Below are positions 1 to 8,659 of a stretch of DNA of 12,047 nucleotides, piece by piece. Each line of letters starts with the position of its first letter. The stretch's first letter is position 1. Both the position numbers and the translations under genes were made by a program. The stretch is from contig NW_003107590.1 in the NCBI RefSeq assembly GCF_000003605.2, forward strand, positions 146,290 through 158,336, written 5' to 3'. This stretch comes from Saccoglossus kowalevskii (lineage: Eukaryota > Hemichordata > Enteropneusta > Harrimaniidae). The notes beneath the pieces are model-generated. The model did no database searches and was not told the DNA's origin. It was given only the letters and a program-made list of their open reading frames with translations.

Positions 1-6
1 GAATTC
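1..6. other. EcoRI site at the left edge
   Basis: The window starts exactly with GAATTC. This may mean that the record begins at a cloned EcoRI end. A second GAATTC occurs at 6619-6624, so a complete EcoRI digest is not implied, and the right edge is not an EcoRI site. Confidence 0.35.
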
Positions 7-22
7 TAATATGTGTTCAATA

Positions 23-36
23 TACATGTACATGTA
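23..36. repeat. TACATGTACATGTA palindrome, copy 1
   Basis: A perfect 14-bp palindrome made of two overlapping TACATGTA octamers. The same 14-mer recurs exactly at 1035-1048 and 3189-3202. All three lie in the CpG-depleted block, and shorter relatives occur at 3673-3684 and 7638-7647. Such ATGTACAT-type motifs are frequent in several marine invertebrate genomes; their function is unknown to me. Confidence 0.7.
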
Positions 37-1034
37 TGTACCAAGTTGAAATGAGCCTGTCCACACACAACTGAAATCTGGTACTAAAACGGTAAAAATG
101 TGCAATTTTGATACATTTTTGGCTTTAAATTGACTGCTGTTTGGTCATCTTGAATCAGACCATGAAAAATGTAAATATGTTCGATATAATGTCAGATGTA
201 AGTGAGAAATGATGGCTGGTCAACTCAAACAAAATCTGTGAAAGTGTCACAGAGAAACAGGTAAAAAAAAAGGAAAAGTTCCTTTTGTATCCGCCATCCC
301 TAACCCTACCCTCCAGCACTCAGGCAGGCAGGCAAATAAATTAACATTTAAAGAGGTTGTAACTTTTATTATTATTTTCAGTATAATGAGTGGCACAAAG
401 ACTAAAGGGTATTAGTTGTCACTTTGCATGATATGGGTCCCATAGCGGGTGTATACAACTTGAGGTGAAATGCACAGTTGACACAATATCTAAACACCTT
501 CACATGCGCAAAGTCCATTGCCCTTTAATTTAAAATCAGACCTTGAACATCAAGTATGTGAATTTTACTGGATCCAAAAACTATTTGCAATTTATCACAT
601 TCACCCAACTCCTCCCATGTTACCACAGAACAGTCTCCCCCTTGTATACACACTAGACATTAATAAAAATTATATGACCATAACCAGACAAAACATGCAC
701 TTGGATGTAGTCTCCAAAAATATCCTTTTAAACATAAATCATATAGGAGTCATTGTCAAAATGCAGGGTACCAGTACTGGCCCACCCACATACATAGACG
801 CACAGTAAACACAAAGATATCAAGATTATTGGTACATGTACAAGCATGCTGAGTAGTATGCAGACAGAAATACACAGTCAATGACATCACCGAGTAAAAT
901 TAGAATATTATTTATATACATGTGTACACTAATTAATTCAAACTTCAACAGATTAAAAATAAACAAATGAAATTGTTGGGATCTGCATAATTCATAAAAC
1001 AATATTACCATGACAATTGCATTAATTGTAAACA

Positions 1035-1048
1035 TACATGTACATGTA
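1035..1048. repeat. TACATGTACATGTA palindrome, copy 2
   Basis: An exact copy of the 14-bp palindrome at 23-36. It is followed within 30 bases by several loose TACATA/TACATT words, giving a short alternating purine-pyrimidine stretch. Confidence 0.7.
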
Positions 1049-2286
1049 AGTACATTGCATTACATACACACTCATACACACATACTTTCAAACGGCCTAA
1101 TCATGTTTAGATAATAGTTTATTTTTGTTTATGAAATAAACAACATAAAACATATTAGCCTGTTTCATCCCTGTCAACTATTAAATATGCCTAATACTCA
1201 TATTATTTTTGTTATTAAAACCCGACTAATCAAGGTCATGGTAATTTTAACACATGGTACACATACATGATCCTGAAAGGTTATATGTCAGGGTACATTC
1301 ACCATTCTAAACAGATTAATTTTAACAGTGAGGAATTTTCTGGATTGGTTGATTTACGGCCGTTTTCACCAAGAAAGTGTATGACACCATGCATCTTCAA
1401 GGCCCCTAACCCCCACCCCATGAAATGTTCACTGCTACAAAAATTGTGATTTTCACCAACTTGAGAAATTCATAAAAAAAAAAATTGTTGAATTTGTTTC
1501 GTCTGTTTCTATGACATGTGCCAAAATTACAGAGCAGTCTCCCAACATTTACAATTTTTTCGTCTGCTACTGATTACTCGTAGCAAGAAGTACTAAACAC
1601 ACCCGTACAATTTACATCACACTTTCATTGTTTCCTTTCCAGTACTGAATTAACCATCAAAACGGCTGAATAAATTTTTGTTCTAGAACTCACATGTGCA
1701 GAAATTGGTCAAAACTAGATTTCATCTTAGTTTTCAGCGACTAGAAGTGCTTAGTTTATTATACAGCAGCTATGCATGTAGAGTAGGCATGTGTACATAC
1801 ATGCCAGACTTGCATGTACTTGATGTAATTATTATCAGGAGATGTTCTTGCACAAGTACATGTATGTCTACGCTGAAATGATTGCTAGTTTAACATTGCA
1901 AGTAGATTGTACTGTGAAAATATAATGGAAGGAAAAATCATTTCCTGATCTCAAGCTGTTGTTACTTACTGCCCCAGGGGCACTGTGGTACTCCCATGGT
2001 GCACTCCACTTACAATTACATGAACCAGAGAATAGCTATCTGCTTAGAGAATGACAAACAGAATGTTTACATATAAAAAGCCTATAAATCCAATAGCAGT
2101 GAAGCGCCTCTGGAGTAATTGCACTGGAGGGCATTGCTCTTTGCAATTTAAAGGGATGACATCACTTTTTGTGCAACATCATCCAGGAAATCCAGGTACT
2201 ATATTTATACTCTGGCCTGATTCTTAAGTAGATGGTGTCATGCAAGTACAATGTACAGCTCATTAGAAATCTTTTTTCAAATTCCA

Positions 2287-2382
2287 TTTCAATTCTTTCT
2301 TTTTTTTCAGAATGTAGTTATACTGATGTGGGTAACACTGAAATAATTGACAATGTGGAAGGCATTCTACAGAATAACATAG
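2287..2382 (+). other. Possible short exon with strong 3' splice site
   Basis: A long pyrimidine tract ends in TTTCAG at 2310, a good acceptor. From 2311 one frame stays open (codons from 2313 to a stop at 2406) and reads CSYTDVGNTEIIDNVEGILQ and onward, a mixed and not low-complexity composition. A moderate donor (TAG|GTTTGA) at 2382/2383 would give a 72-nt exon, a multiple of three, carrying 23 full codons. An alternative donor (TGG|GTAACA) lies near 2331. I do not recognise the peptide. AT-rich introns produce chance acceptors often, so this is only a candidate exon of a plus-strand gene in the CpG-depleted block. Confidence 0.2.
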
Positions 2383-2658
2383 GTTTGAGCTATTTCTGTG
2401 CGACTTAAATTGCAGCAAAGAGGTACAGGTACAGACCACAATAACTACAGTACACTGCAGGGGCATACTGATTTATTAACACTGCTTAAAATAAATAATG
2501 TGTAATATCAACAAATGTTGTGCAGATGCAAAGTAACTCGTTCTGTATTCTAGCACATATGCATATGTACATAGTTAAAGACATGTCATTTTTGAGATTC
2601 AATATTGAATAAATATAGACTGGTGGAATCAAAAGACAAATCTAATGTAATATTGGTT

Positions 2659-2676
2659 ACATGTACCGGTACATGT
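2659..2676. repeat. 18-bp perfect palindrome
   Basis: ACATGTACCGGTACATGT is perfectly self-complementary with its centre between 2667 and 2668. It joins two TACATGT-type half-words around CCGG, one of the few CpGs in this block. Confidence 0.75.
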
Positions 2677-2840
2677 TATCTTGGGGGAGGGACACAAGAC
2701 ATGGTAGGCCATTGAAGAGACTGTCACTGAGATGACATTTATAAAATGAGTTTACACAAATCCACCATTTCTTGCTGTTCTTATTCCCCATAATAAACAT
2801 TATTGGCATGCATTCTATACTCTCAGGAAATTTGGCAACG

Positions 2841-2869
2841 TAACTAACTAATTCGTTTTCTACTTTCAG
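2841..2869 (+). other. Strong 3' splice-site-like signal
   Basis: A branch-like TAACTAAC at 2841-2848 is followed by a pyrimidine-rich stretch and TTTCAG ending at 2869. One frame downstream stays open for about 46 codons, but it is rich in N, K, T and I as expected from AT-rich non-coding DNA. The downstream donor (CAG|GTCACT at about 2938/2939) is weak. Most likely a chance signal or a cryptic site. Confidence 0.15.
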
Positions 2870-3188
2870 ACAGTTATCAAGATGATAACAAACCTAAGTA
2901 ATAACACCGCAGAAAATAAAATAGCTTCAAATGGTCAGGTCACTCAATGTTTAATTAATTTAAAATCAACCACTAAAACCAAAAGCCTAATTAAACATAA
3001 AATCTAGCATTTATCTTTTAGCACCATATTTCCTGGATTAGATGCGGATATAAAATAAGGATGTTTGTTCTGCTAGTAGATCATGTTACGCAGAGTCATA
3101 GATAACAATCGCACAATGTCAAGGGCTTAAAACCTGCAAGGATATTTTGATGTGCTAGTAAAACCATTGGCCCAGTGATGTACTAGTA

Positions 3189-3202
3189 TACATGTACATG
3201 TA
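3189..3202. repeat. TACATGTACATGTA palindrome, copy 3
   Basis: The third exact copy of the 14-bp palindrome. It is immediately preceded by TACTAGTA (3181-3188), itself an 8-bp palindrome, so the two form a 22-base run of self-complementary words. Confidence 0.7.
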
Positions 3203-4171
3203 GCTTGTAGCACCAGATCACAAAGCCCCACAACACCAGAATTGTAACCAACTAAACAATCAGTGTAGAATACATGTGTAACAATGCATAGCAATACTCT
3301 TATTGTGCAAGACATGGTTCAGGTTGCAATAATTTATGATGTGTGGCTAGGTATGATGATACAGTGTTAGTCAAGTTTTGACATGGTTTGAAATATACTA
3401 GGAGTCAGAATTAGAACTGCATACCAAAGGCAACATCAAATGCTCCTTTTCTACATCAACACGGTTTGACATGACATCTTTGTACAAGTACCCACTACTC
3501 AAGCAACAGCAAATGATTACATGGTGGTCCAAGGGCTAAATTTGTAAACAAAATAGTCTATTTTTATTCCCCGTGGAATTATGAGAGAAAACTATAACAT
3601 ATGGCTGCAGGAATTGTGCTTAACCAATCCTGTCTTCATCACTAACGTATTGAGCATATACATGTAAATGGTCATGTACATGTATGAGGAAATGCAATTC
3701 AAACATGACTTGTTTACATCGACCCATCACTGATAACATCATTGCATAGAACTCGCAAGTTAAAGGGCGGCAGTTGTTGTGCCTCGTCATGTTCGATATG
3801 CGACTCGTAGCGACGGACACAATGCGTGTAAAATACATTGTTTATTTACATGAAATTCGAGAACGCGCTGCGGGACGACCATCGCGCTTTAAACTACATT
3901 GAATCACATGGAATTGAATGGAGTCAACAAAATGCTGGCATGTAAGAAGATCACTATCAGCGAACCAAATGTGATTACAACTGGGAGAAGTAAACTTAAA
4001 TGCATTCATAAATTATTGCAATACATGTGTTGTGTATTACTAACAAGCATCTTGGTTGAGATATTCATGGAGAATAGAAAGAGAATTTACACTCAGTGGA
4101 TGGAGACCTCTGTCAGTTATTTTTATTCCATCCATTACAAACGATCCATGTGAAAGAAAGTAACAGATACA

Positions 4172-4186
4172 CCATGTGACACATGG
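4172..4186. repeat. 15-bp palindrome with back-to-back E-boxes
   Basis: CCATGTG-A-CACATGG is a perfect inverted repeat with a one-base centre. Each arm contains a CANNTG E-box core (CATGTG and CACATG). It may be a paired bHLH site or a chance palindrome. Confidence 0.45.
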
Positions 4187-4570
4187 CCTAATTAGTCCTC
4201 TGCCAGTGTTGTCTGCAGAAACATTAATATAATCGGTTTATTTGCCTTTAAAATGTTATGGTATGAAATGATGTACACACTATTGTACAGTAGTTTTAAT
4301 ATGCATGTGAATATAATATGTGAATCAATGTCGAAGCACTGGCACGAGGTTACGTTTGATTATGTTAATAAAGCAAAATTGAAAACACATTCTCCTTCCG
4401 TTCCACTTCGCAGCCATTACGGATTTAGGCTGTCTGCAAGTGAACTATGCCTGTGTTTTTCTGAATGACCAATCCCACTCGGGTCATTGTTAAACAATAC
4501 AGATATGTTACGCATTGCAATATTTGTCCCGCCTGTGACGAGGAAGGCCCCCGTTGACACGATGTTCGAT

Positions 4571-4579
4571 GTACTTACC
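4571..4579 (-). other. Minus-strand 5' splice donor candidate
   Basis: Read on the minus strand, the sequence is TACG|GTAAGTAC, a near-consensus donor whose exon would end at 4579. It sits at the left edge of the CpG-rich core. A minus-strand first exon here with an intron running left into the CpG-depleted block would explain the composition boundary. No coding frame supports it, so the exon would have to be 5' untranslated. Confidence 0.2.
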
Positions 4580-4596
4580 GTACTAAGTCACTCGCC

Positions 4597-4660
4597 CAGC
4601 TGATTTGAGTCACTTCACCAACACACTATAAAACTTCGACGATAAGCAATTTGCACAATG
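4597..4660 (+). promoter_or_regulatory. Core-promoter-like cluster with TATA box
   Basis: In order there is an E-box CAGCTG (4597-4602), an AP-1 consensus TGAGTCA (4606-4612) and a TATA box TATAAAA (4627-4633). A CA start-like dinucleotide follows at 4654-4655, 28 bases after the first T of the TATA box. The first ATG (4659) opens a frame of only 13 codons, ending at a TGA. The arrangement looks like a TATA promoter inside the CpG-rich block, but no gene body can be read from it, and it points the opposite way to the donor at 4571-4579. Confidence 0.25.
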
Positions 4661-5100
4661 CTGCTCCGAGAGCCGAAAACACCGGCAAATATTCAGTGAG
4701 GCAGCACCAGAATAGATCTCAGTTTCGTCATACAATGAAAAACTGGAGATATCGTTATCTAACTCCAGTAAACGAGGAAAAAAAACTGCCTATACAATAG
4801 TCGTTCTCAGAAACTCACAATGTCCGACATTCAGTGGACTGCTTGCAACTTCCGCCTGTCTTCTATTCATCCGCTGGACTAATTTGGAAACGCGATGTTT
4901 ATTATTTGACTCTTACGAATGCATTGTCGCGTGTCATTTCATATTTGGCTTTAGGATTATAAATTGCTTTGCACGATATCAACATCTAAACTTTAAACAA
5001 AATAATGACATTTCCGCTTTCACTTTATTATTGCGCATGGATATAATCGGGTACATGTTGTAAGCAAGTTGGATGACCTCATCGTGGGGAAATGTCATAG

Positions 5101-5109
5101 TCACGTGGT
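5101..5109. promoter_or_regulatory. CACGTG E-box
   Basis: TCACGTGGT contains the palindromic CACGTG core (5102-5107), the preferred site of Myc/Max, USF and MITF/TFE-type bHLH-zip factors. It is a single site, and occupancy is unknown. Confidence 0.25.
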
Positions 5110-5402
5110 TAAGGTCGCGCATTGCAGTCCTGAATGTAGGTTTCACACTACGATTAATGATTTCTCCAACACAATACATATGTATTCGCGTCCTGTAAAT
5201 TAAATTAAAGTGATTACAATCCGATACTATCAATGTATTGTGAAATTAACTGCATGTCAACCCCGTGCAGTCACTTGAGGACTGGAAATCATTGAACAAT
5301 ACTATTCCTTATCATTGTATTCAAATTTGCACAGCAACTTTTGACAGCTACACTATTTTATTGTACACTATTTGTATTGTAGTATCGCGGTGAAAGTACA
5401 TA

Positions 5403-5442
5403 ATGAATGTAATTAATTATTATAATTAAAATTAATTATTAT
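5403..5442. promoter_or_regulatory. AT-rich cluster of TAATTA homeodomain cores
   Basis: The 13-bp word AATTAATTATTAT occurs twice (5411-5423 and 5430-5442), separated by a short AT spacer. The 40-base stretch is dense in TAAT/ATTA cores, which are typical homeodomain contacts. It lies in otherwise CpG-rich DNA. It could be a homeobox-bound element or just a slippage-prone AT tract. Confidence 0.3.
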
Positions 5443-5860
5443 GCAAGTGAATGTGTGAATAAGAGAACACCGTATTTTTGTTTCTTGATGATATCGTGTG
5501 AGGGCGGGATACACTGGGGAAAACACCACATAGGCATAGGGAGATTCATATTTTGTTTCAGAAACAATAATCTCTCGGATGTTTATTCATTTGTTTACCC
5601 GAGTTATGTTGCTTCCGTGAAATAAGTATGAGCCACCTATTAAATCATCTAATATCAATCTATCGACGACGGTCAGAATGCAACGTACTAGTTCACATAT
5701 ACAATTTCCTAATCTACCGGTAATTTAAAACGCGACAATAAACTAAATGAAGTAGCGTGGTCAAGTTTATTATCTCGTTGTCTCGTGTGAGTTCAGTTCT
5801 TTTATGGGAATAAATACGTGGTCCGTCATAGACTCGGTTCCAGTCTCTTGTCGCTGCGTT

Positions 5861-5877
5861 TGTGTGTGTGTGACTCA
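5861..5877. repeat. (TG)6 tract adjoining an AP-1 motif
   Basis: Six TG dinucleotides (5861-5872) run directly into TGACTCA (5871-5877), a consensus AP-1 site. The tract is too short to be very variable. The AP-1 motif is one of three in the window (also 4606-4612 and 9844-9850). Confidence 0.3.
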
Positions 5878-6179
5878 GACTTCGGGCGTCCGGCGAGTCG
5901 CTTAATTCAGGCGAAATAGTCTGTCCCCGTATATAATAAGAAATGCCACAAACGGAAACTACATACGCGATAGGCAGAGGTTGGAAATCGATTCTAGGCC
6001 CGAGATGACACGTTATTATTGGATAATGTGTCAATATATTGGTACCCGCATAGGTTCCACGACCAATCAATTTAGTAAAAGTGTAATTAGTTTAACACTT
6101 TTACCCCGTCATGAATAGCACCTCTCCGGGTCTCTGTTACTGGTGATATGAGACAGATGCTAATGTTGGGTATCTGCCT

Positions 6180-6365
6180 TAGACTGTCGAAAGTTCAGGG
6201 CTAAATCGTTTCTAAATCTGACGAAATATCACGGATTGAAATGCCGAGGACGTTTTACGTCCCTCGCTGTTAATGATTTCGACATTTAAGAAAGTTTTAA
6301 TTTAAGGTATTTCATCAGACTTAGAAACAAACTTCAAGAATTAGGCCCGAGACGTCGACAGTCTA
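6180..6365. mobile_element. MITE-like foldback with TA ends
   Basis: The termini TAGACTGTCGA (6180-6190) and TCGACAGTCTA (6355-6365) are perfect inverted copies, so a 182-bp element (6182-6363) could sit inside a duplicated TA. The inverted homology continues inward with gaps: about 20 of 23 positions match where GTTTCTAAATCTGACGAAAT (left) meets the reverse complement of 6312-6334 (right). Near the centre is a second hairpin, CGAGGACGT/ACGTCCCTCG (6245-6266). TA target duplication is typical of Tc1/mariner-derived MITEs, but two bases are weak evidence. There is no coding capacity, so it is non-autonomous if mobile. Confidence 0.55.
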
Positions 6366-6409
6366 TCCGTGCATGAAGCTAAAATATTATTTTAGCTCCA
6401 TGATCCGTG
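6365..6409. repeat. Hairpin between 7-bp direct repeats
   Basis: A stem of 14 bases per arm with one mismatch (6372-6385 and 6389-6402, three-base loop) is enclosed directly by two copies of ATCCGTG (6365-6371 and 6403-6409). A foldback with exactly abutting direct repeats looks like a tiny insertion with a target duplication. It begins where the neighbouring MITE-like element ends, so the two may be related events. Confidence 0.5.
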
Positions 6410-6492
6410 TAATACTTAAATGTCGGGAGTACTGGCAATGCATGAATGGTATTATTTCAAGACGCACCCATGACCAGAAGTCTAGAAATTTA

Positions 6493-6534
6493 CAGGTTTC
6501 GCTCCATTGCATGTTGGGCAGGTTTCGCACGTTA
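6493..6534 (+). repeat. GTTGGGCAG-family repeat copy
   Basis: This contains GTTGGGCAGGTTTCGCACGT (6513-6532), the same core found inverted at 7210-7230 (GTTGGGCAG, short spacer, GCACGTTA) and related to the copies at 7644-7766. The 10-mer CAGGTTTCGC also occurs twice here (6493-6502 and 6519-6528). It is part of a diverged interspersed family local to 6.5-7.8 kb. Confidence 0.45.
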
Positions 6535-6683
6535 TGATAAATTTGACTTTTATTTCCTTATATATTTACTCTCTGGTCTAGTATAGAGTACAAAAAATCA
6601 ATGTATAACATTACTTTCGAATTCAAAATTTCTGTTCAACTTCTTCTCACTGTACACACGGCAAGCTATCAGTAGAACACTTT

Positions 6684-6730
6684 GAATCGCATAGAATCCG
6701 AGAATCAGCATGTTTGAATCTTCAAGATTC
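6684..6730. promoter_or_regulatory. Cluster of five GAATC words
   Basis: GAATC starts at 6684, 6694, 6702 and 6716, and the inverted GATTC lies at 6726-6730. The last two form a 15-bp palindrome with a one-base centre (6716-6730), reading GAA-nn-TTC-nn-GAT. This resembles a heat-shock element with one imperfect third unit. It may be a factor-binding cluster; no adjacent gene is visible. Confidence 0.3.
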
Positions 6731-7056
6731 TTGATAACCAATAACAAGTTTACTCAAATGCTTCTCTATTAATTCTATCGAATATTGGGTTAATATCCGG
6801 GTTCAACTTTTACACCATATTAATATATTATATCAACAAACGTTGGTCAATAACCGTATACAAACTTGACTTGTTACTCTTTCAATCAAAGAATATATAT
6901 ATGTGAATGACACTTGTTATCACAAGCTTAATTTTGTTTTGAAATTTATAATAGTTAGCCATCAACTATGAAATAATATTGTTGTAGTTGATTCAGAGCC
7001 AAATAACTCACATATGTCAGCAAATGGCGCCATAGTTATATAGTGCGTCACAAATT

Positions 7057-7066
7057 CCCCCCCCCC
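7057..7066. repeat. C10 homopolymer
   Basis: Ten consecutive C residues in AT-rich surroundings. The tract is prone to length polymorphism and sequencing error. Confidence 0.8.
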
Positions 7067-7194
7067 TGTGCTTCCACGCCTTGTGCTACTGCTTATGAGT
7101 CGATTCTGCCTGACAAAGCTCATTGTTCTTTGACAGCACGCACTCATTGCAAATACTGGAATATTTGGATTATTATGTCTGTATAGAAAGTGAA

Positions 7195-7785
7195 AGTGGG
7201 TAACCAGCCTAACGTGCTTTACTGCCCAACTGCGAATGATTTTTTTTAAACATCATGTCTAATATGAAAAACTAATCTGCGCAACAAAATAGTTTCAAAA
7301 CCTGCCTAACTTAAAAGCTAACTCGCGTACTTTAGTTATTTATTTATCAGCCAAGCTGATTTTCAGAATCATATGACGCAAAAAACAAACACAATATTCA
7401 CAAAATATTAATACTAGAAAAGGGCTTTCCAAACATATATAGATTGTATTGTTTCTTGTAAATTTTATTCCGAATATAGATTAAATGAGATAAGGACAGT
7501 AGATGACTAAACTGTATGCTACGAATGTAAGAACTAACGTACATTGTAGTTTTCTATCAATTTGAAATATATCCTAACATGATTACATGTTGCACCCGTT
7601 AGCTTGTCACGTTGAGAGATGGTTGTATGTACATTAGCATGTACATGTTGGGCACATTTGAAAATCATAAGTTCTTTCTGAGAGATAGTTTCAGTTTAGG
7701 CACGTTAGGCAGGTTTGGAATCCATTCTGTTTGAGAGGTTGTGACAGGTTATGTACGTTAGTTGGGTTACAAGTTTAAAAGTCAG
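7195..7785. repeat. Imperfect foldback of diverged repeats
   Basis: The reverse complement of 7281-7310 matches 7704-7733 at 24 of 30 positions, including GTTAGGCAGGTTT. The reverse complement of about 7203-7219 matches 7750-7766 at about 13 of 17 positions (core ACGTTAG…GGTTAC), in the same order. The right side also looks like three degenerate units of roughly 50-65 bp, each opening with TGAGAG (about 7612, 7679 and 7730). This is a long imperfect inverted repeat of about 590 bp, probably an old foldback or MITE-type insertion or nested copies. It has no coding capacity, and I do not recognise the family. Confidence 0.45.
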
Positions 7786-8269
7786 CTCTACAGTTTTTCA
7801 TGCGACCAAAAACTTTACACTGTTTTGAAGCAAAGGTCACGAAGTTTTCTTTCTAAAAATTACAAATTTCTAGCATGCATTGATGGTTTGCGTGAGGTTT
7901 GTGAAATACAATATAATTTTGCAAGAATGTAAATATGGATATGAAGCCAACATACTGGAGAGCCAGAAAAGCCAAACGGCGCCATCGTAGCGCTTCTCAC
8001 TGAAACGCCATTTAAAATTAGGTCAACGGTATTTGTCAGAAACCGAACACCGAGAAATCGGCACTTTTATGATCTTAAACTTCAATTAAGGTTAACTCCC
8101 GTATTAGAAGCAACATTTATATGGGCTAATGGTAAATGAATTACTTTGAAGGTTGTTTTCAAGAAAAATCATGAACCGACATTTATATCTGTAAAAAAAA
8201 CTTCATTTTTTGTTTCCTTGCACGCTATGGACTCGGAGTTTTGAGACGGTCTTTGATGACAACGAACTG

Positions 8270-8277
8270 TGACGTCA
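8270..8277. promoter_or_regulatory. Consensus CRE, TGACGTCA
   Basis: A perfect palindromic cAMP-response-element core, bound by CREB/ATF-type bZIP proteins. It is a single 8-bp match, so it could be chance; no promoter is evident close by. Confidence 0.3.
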
Positions 8278-8618
8278 TTCATTACAGCTAGGATTATGCA
8301 AAGTTGGTGGTTCTGTTGTAGGTAGCAAACAACACACTTGGCAGTTGAAGTATTTGTCAATATGGTGTATTTATTTTTGGGTCGTTTTATTTGCAAACTT
8401 ATTATCTAAAGTATTCCACGAGTTTCAAAGTGTTCTAGAGGCAGAAGAACACCCCCGACACCAATTATCAGACTCACGCAAGCAAAATAAATATACAATG
8501 TACTAGTATATAGTATTCTTGTGATTTTCAAAAAATGTGAAAAAAAGTGCCCCAAAAATATCCTGCCACCTTTAGAAGCACGCTTAACATTTACCGCGAG
8601 AAGTGTATCACCTATATG

Positions 8619-8659
8619 TCACGGCCGTGAAAAGCCTCGACTAGTTCACGAGGCGTCAC
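8619..8659. repeat. Two adjoining GC-rich palindromes
   Basis: TCACGGCCGTGA (8619-8630) is a perfect 12-bp palindrome. Its last four bases also start a second hairpin: GTGA-GCCTCG pairs with CGAGGC-TCAC (8627-8639 with 8649-8659, small bulge, nine-base loop). The two structures share GTGA, so they are mutually exclusive foldings. The stretch is CpG-rich in an AT-rich setting. Confidence 0.5.

Larger units (their letters stand above)
1..3600. other. CpG-depleted AT-rich non-coding block
   Basis: A hand count gives about 30 CpG dinucleotides in 3.6 kb (about 8 per kb), while TG and CA are very common. This is the pattern left by long-term cytosine methylation. In many invertebrates methylation is concentrated in transcribed gene bodies, so an intron or introns of an active gene is a reasonable inference. 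Open frames here (for example 518-808, 1267-1449 and 1696-1881 plus; 826-1035, 2263-2466 and 3127-3315 minus) are at most 96 codons, match no family I recognise and lack convincing start or splice context. Apart from the short palindromes and the splice-like signals listed separately, I see nothing else in it. Confidence 0.6.
3700..6420. promoter_or_regulatory. CpG-rich block, possible promoter region
   Basis: CpG density jumps here: by hand about 28 CpGs in 3601-4500 and about 92 in 4501-6420 (near 48 per kb), against about 8 per kb to the left. GC content rises only slightly, so this is loss of CpG depletion rather than a simple GC shift. In genomes with mosaic methylation such blocks are unmethylated promoters or intergenic DNA. 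A 118-codon minus-strand open frame (5714-6070) and others here have no recognisable domain and I do not call them genes. Promoter function is inferred from composition and from the motifs listed separately. Confidence 0.4.

Noticed and set aside
518-808. 96-codon plus-strand open frame
   Set aside because: Unrecognised, poor start context, with no splice or conservation signal. It lies in the CpG-depleted intron-like block.
1624-1670. Acceptor TTTCCAG at about 1642 followed by a short frame ending in TAA and AATAAA-like bases, as a terminal exon
   Set aside because: Only nine codons are open and no upstream exon can be linked to it. AATAAA-like words are very common in this AT-rich DNA.
2041-2100. 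TATAAAAAG near 2072 as a promoter
   Set aside because: It lies in the CpG-depleted block with no supporting elements, and the CCAAT-like word is downstream rather than upstream.
5714-6070. 118-codon open frame on the minus strand
   Set aside because: No recognisable domain, signal peptide or repeat. It covers a (TG)6 tract and promoter-like sequence, and a frame of this length can arise by chance in CpG-rich DNA.
6795-6815. tRNA B-box-like GGGTTCAAC
   Set aside because: The 3' part of the B box does not match, and no A box or cloverleaf stems could be found upstream.
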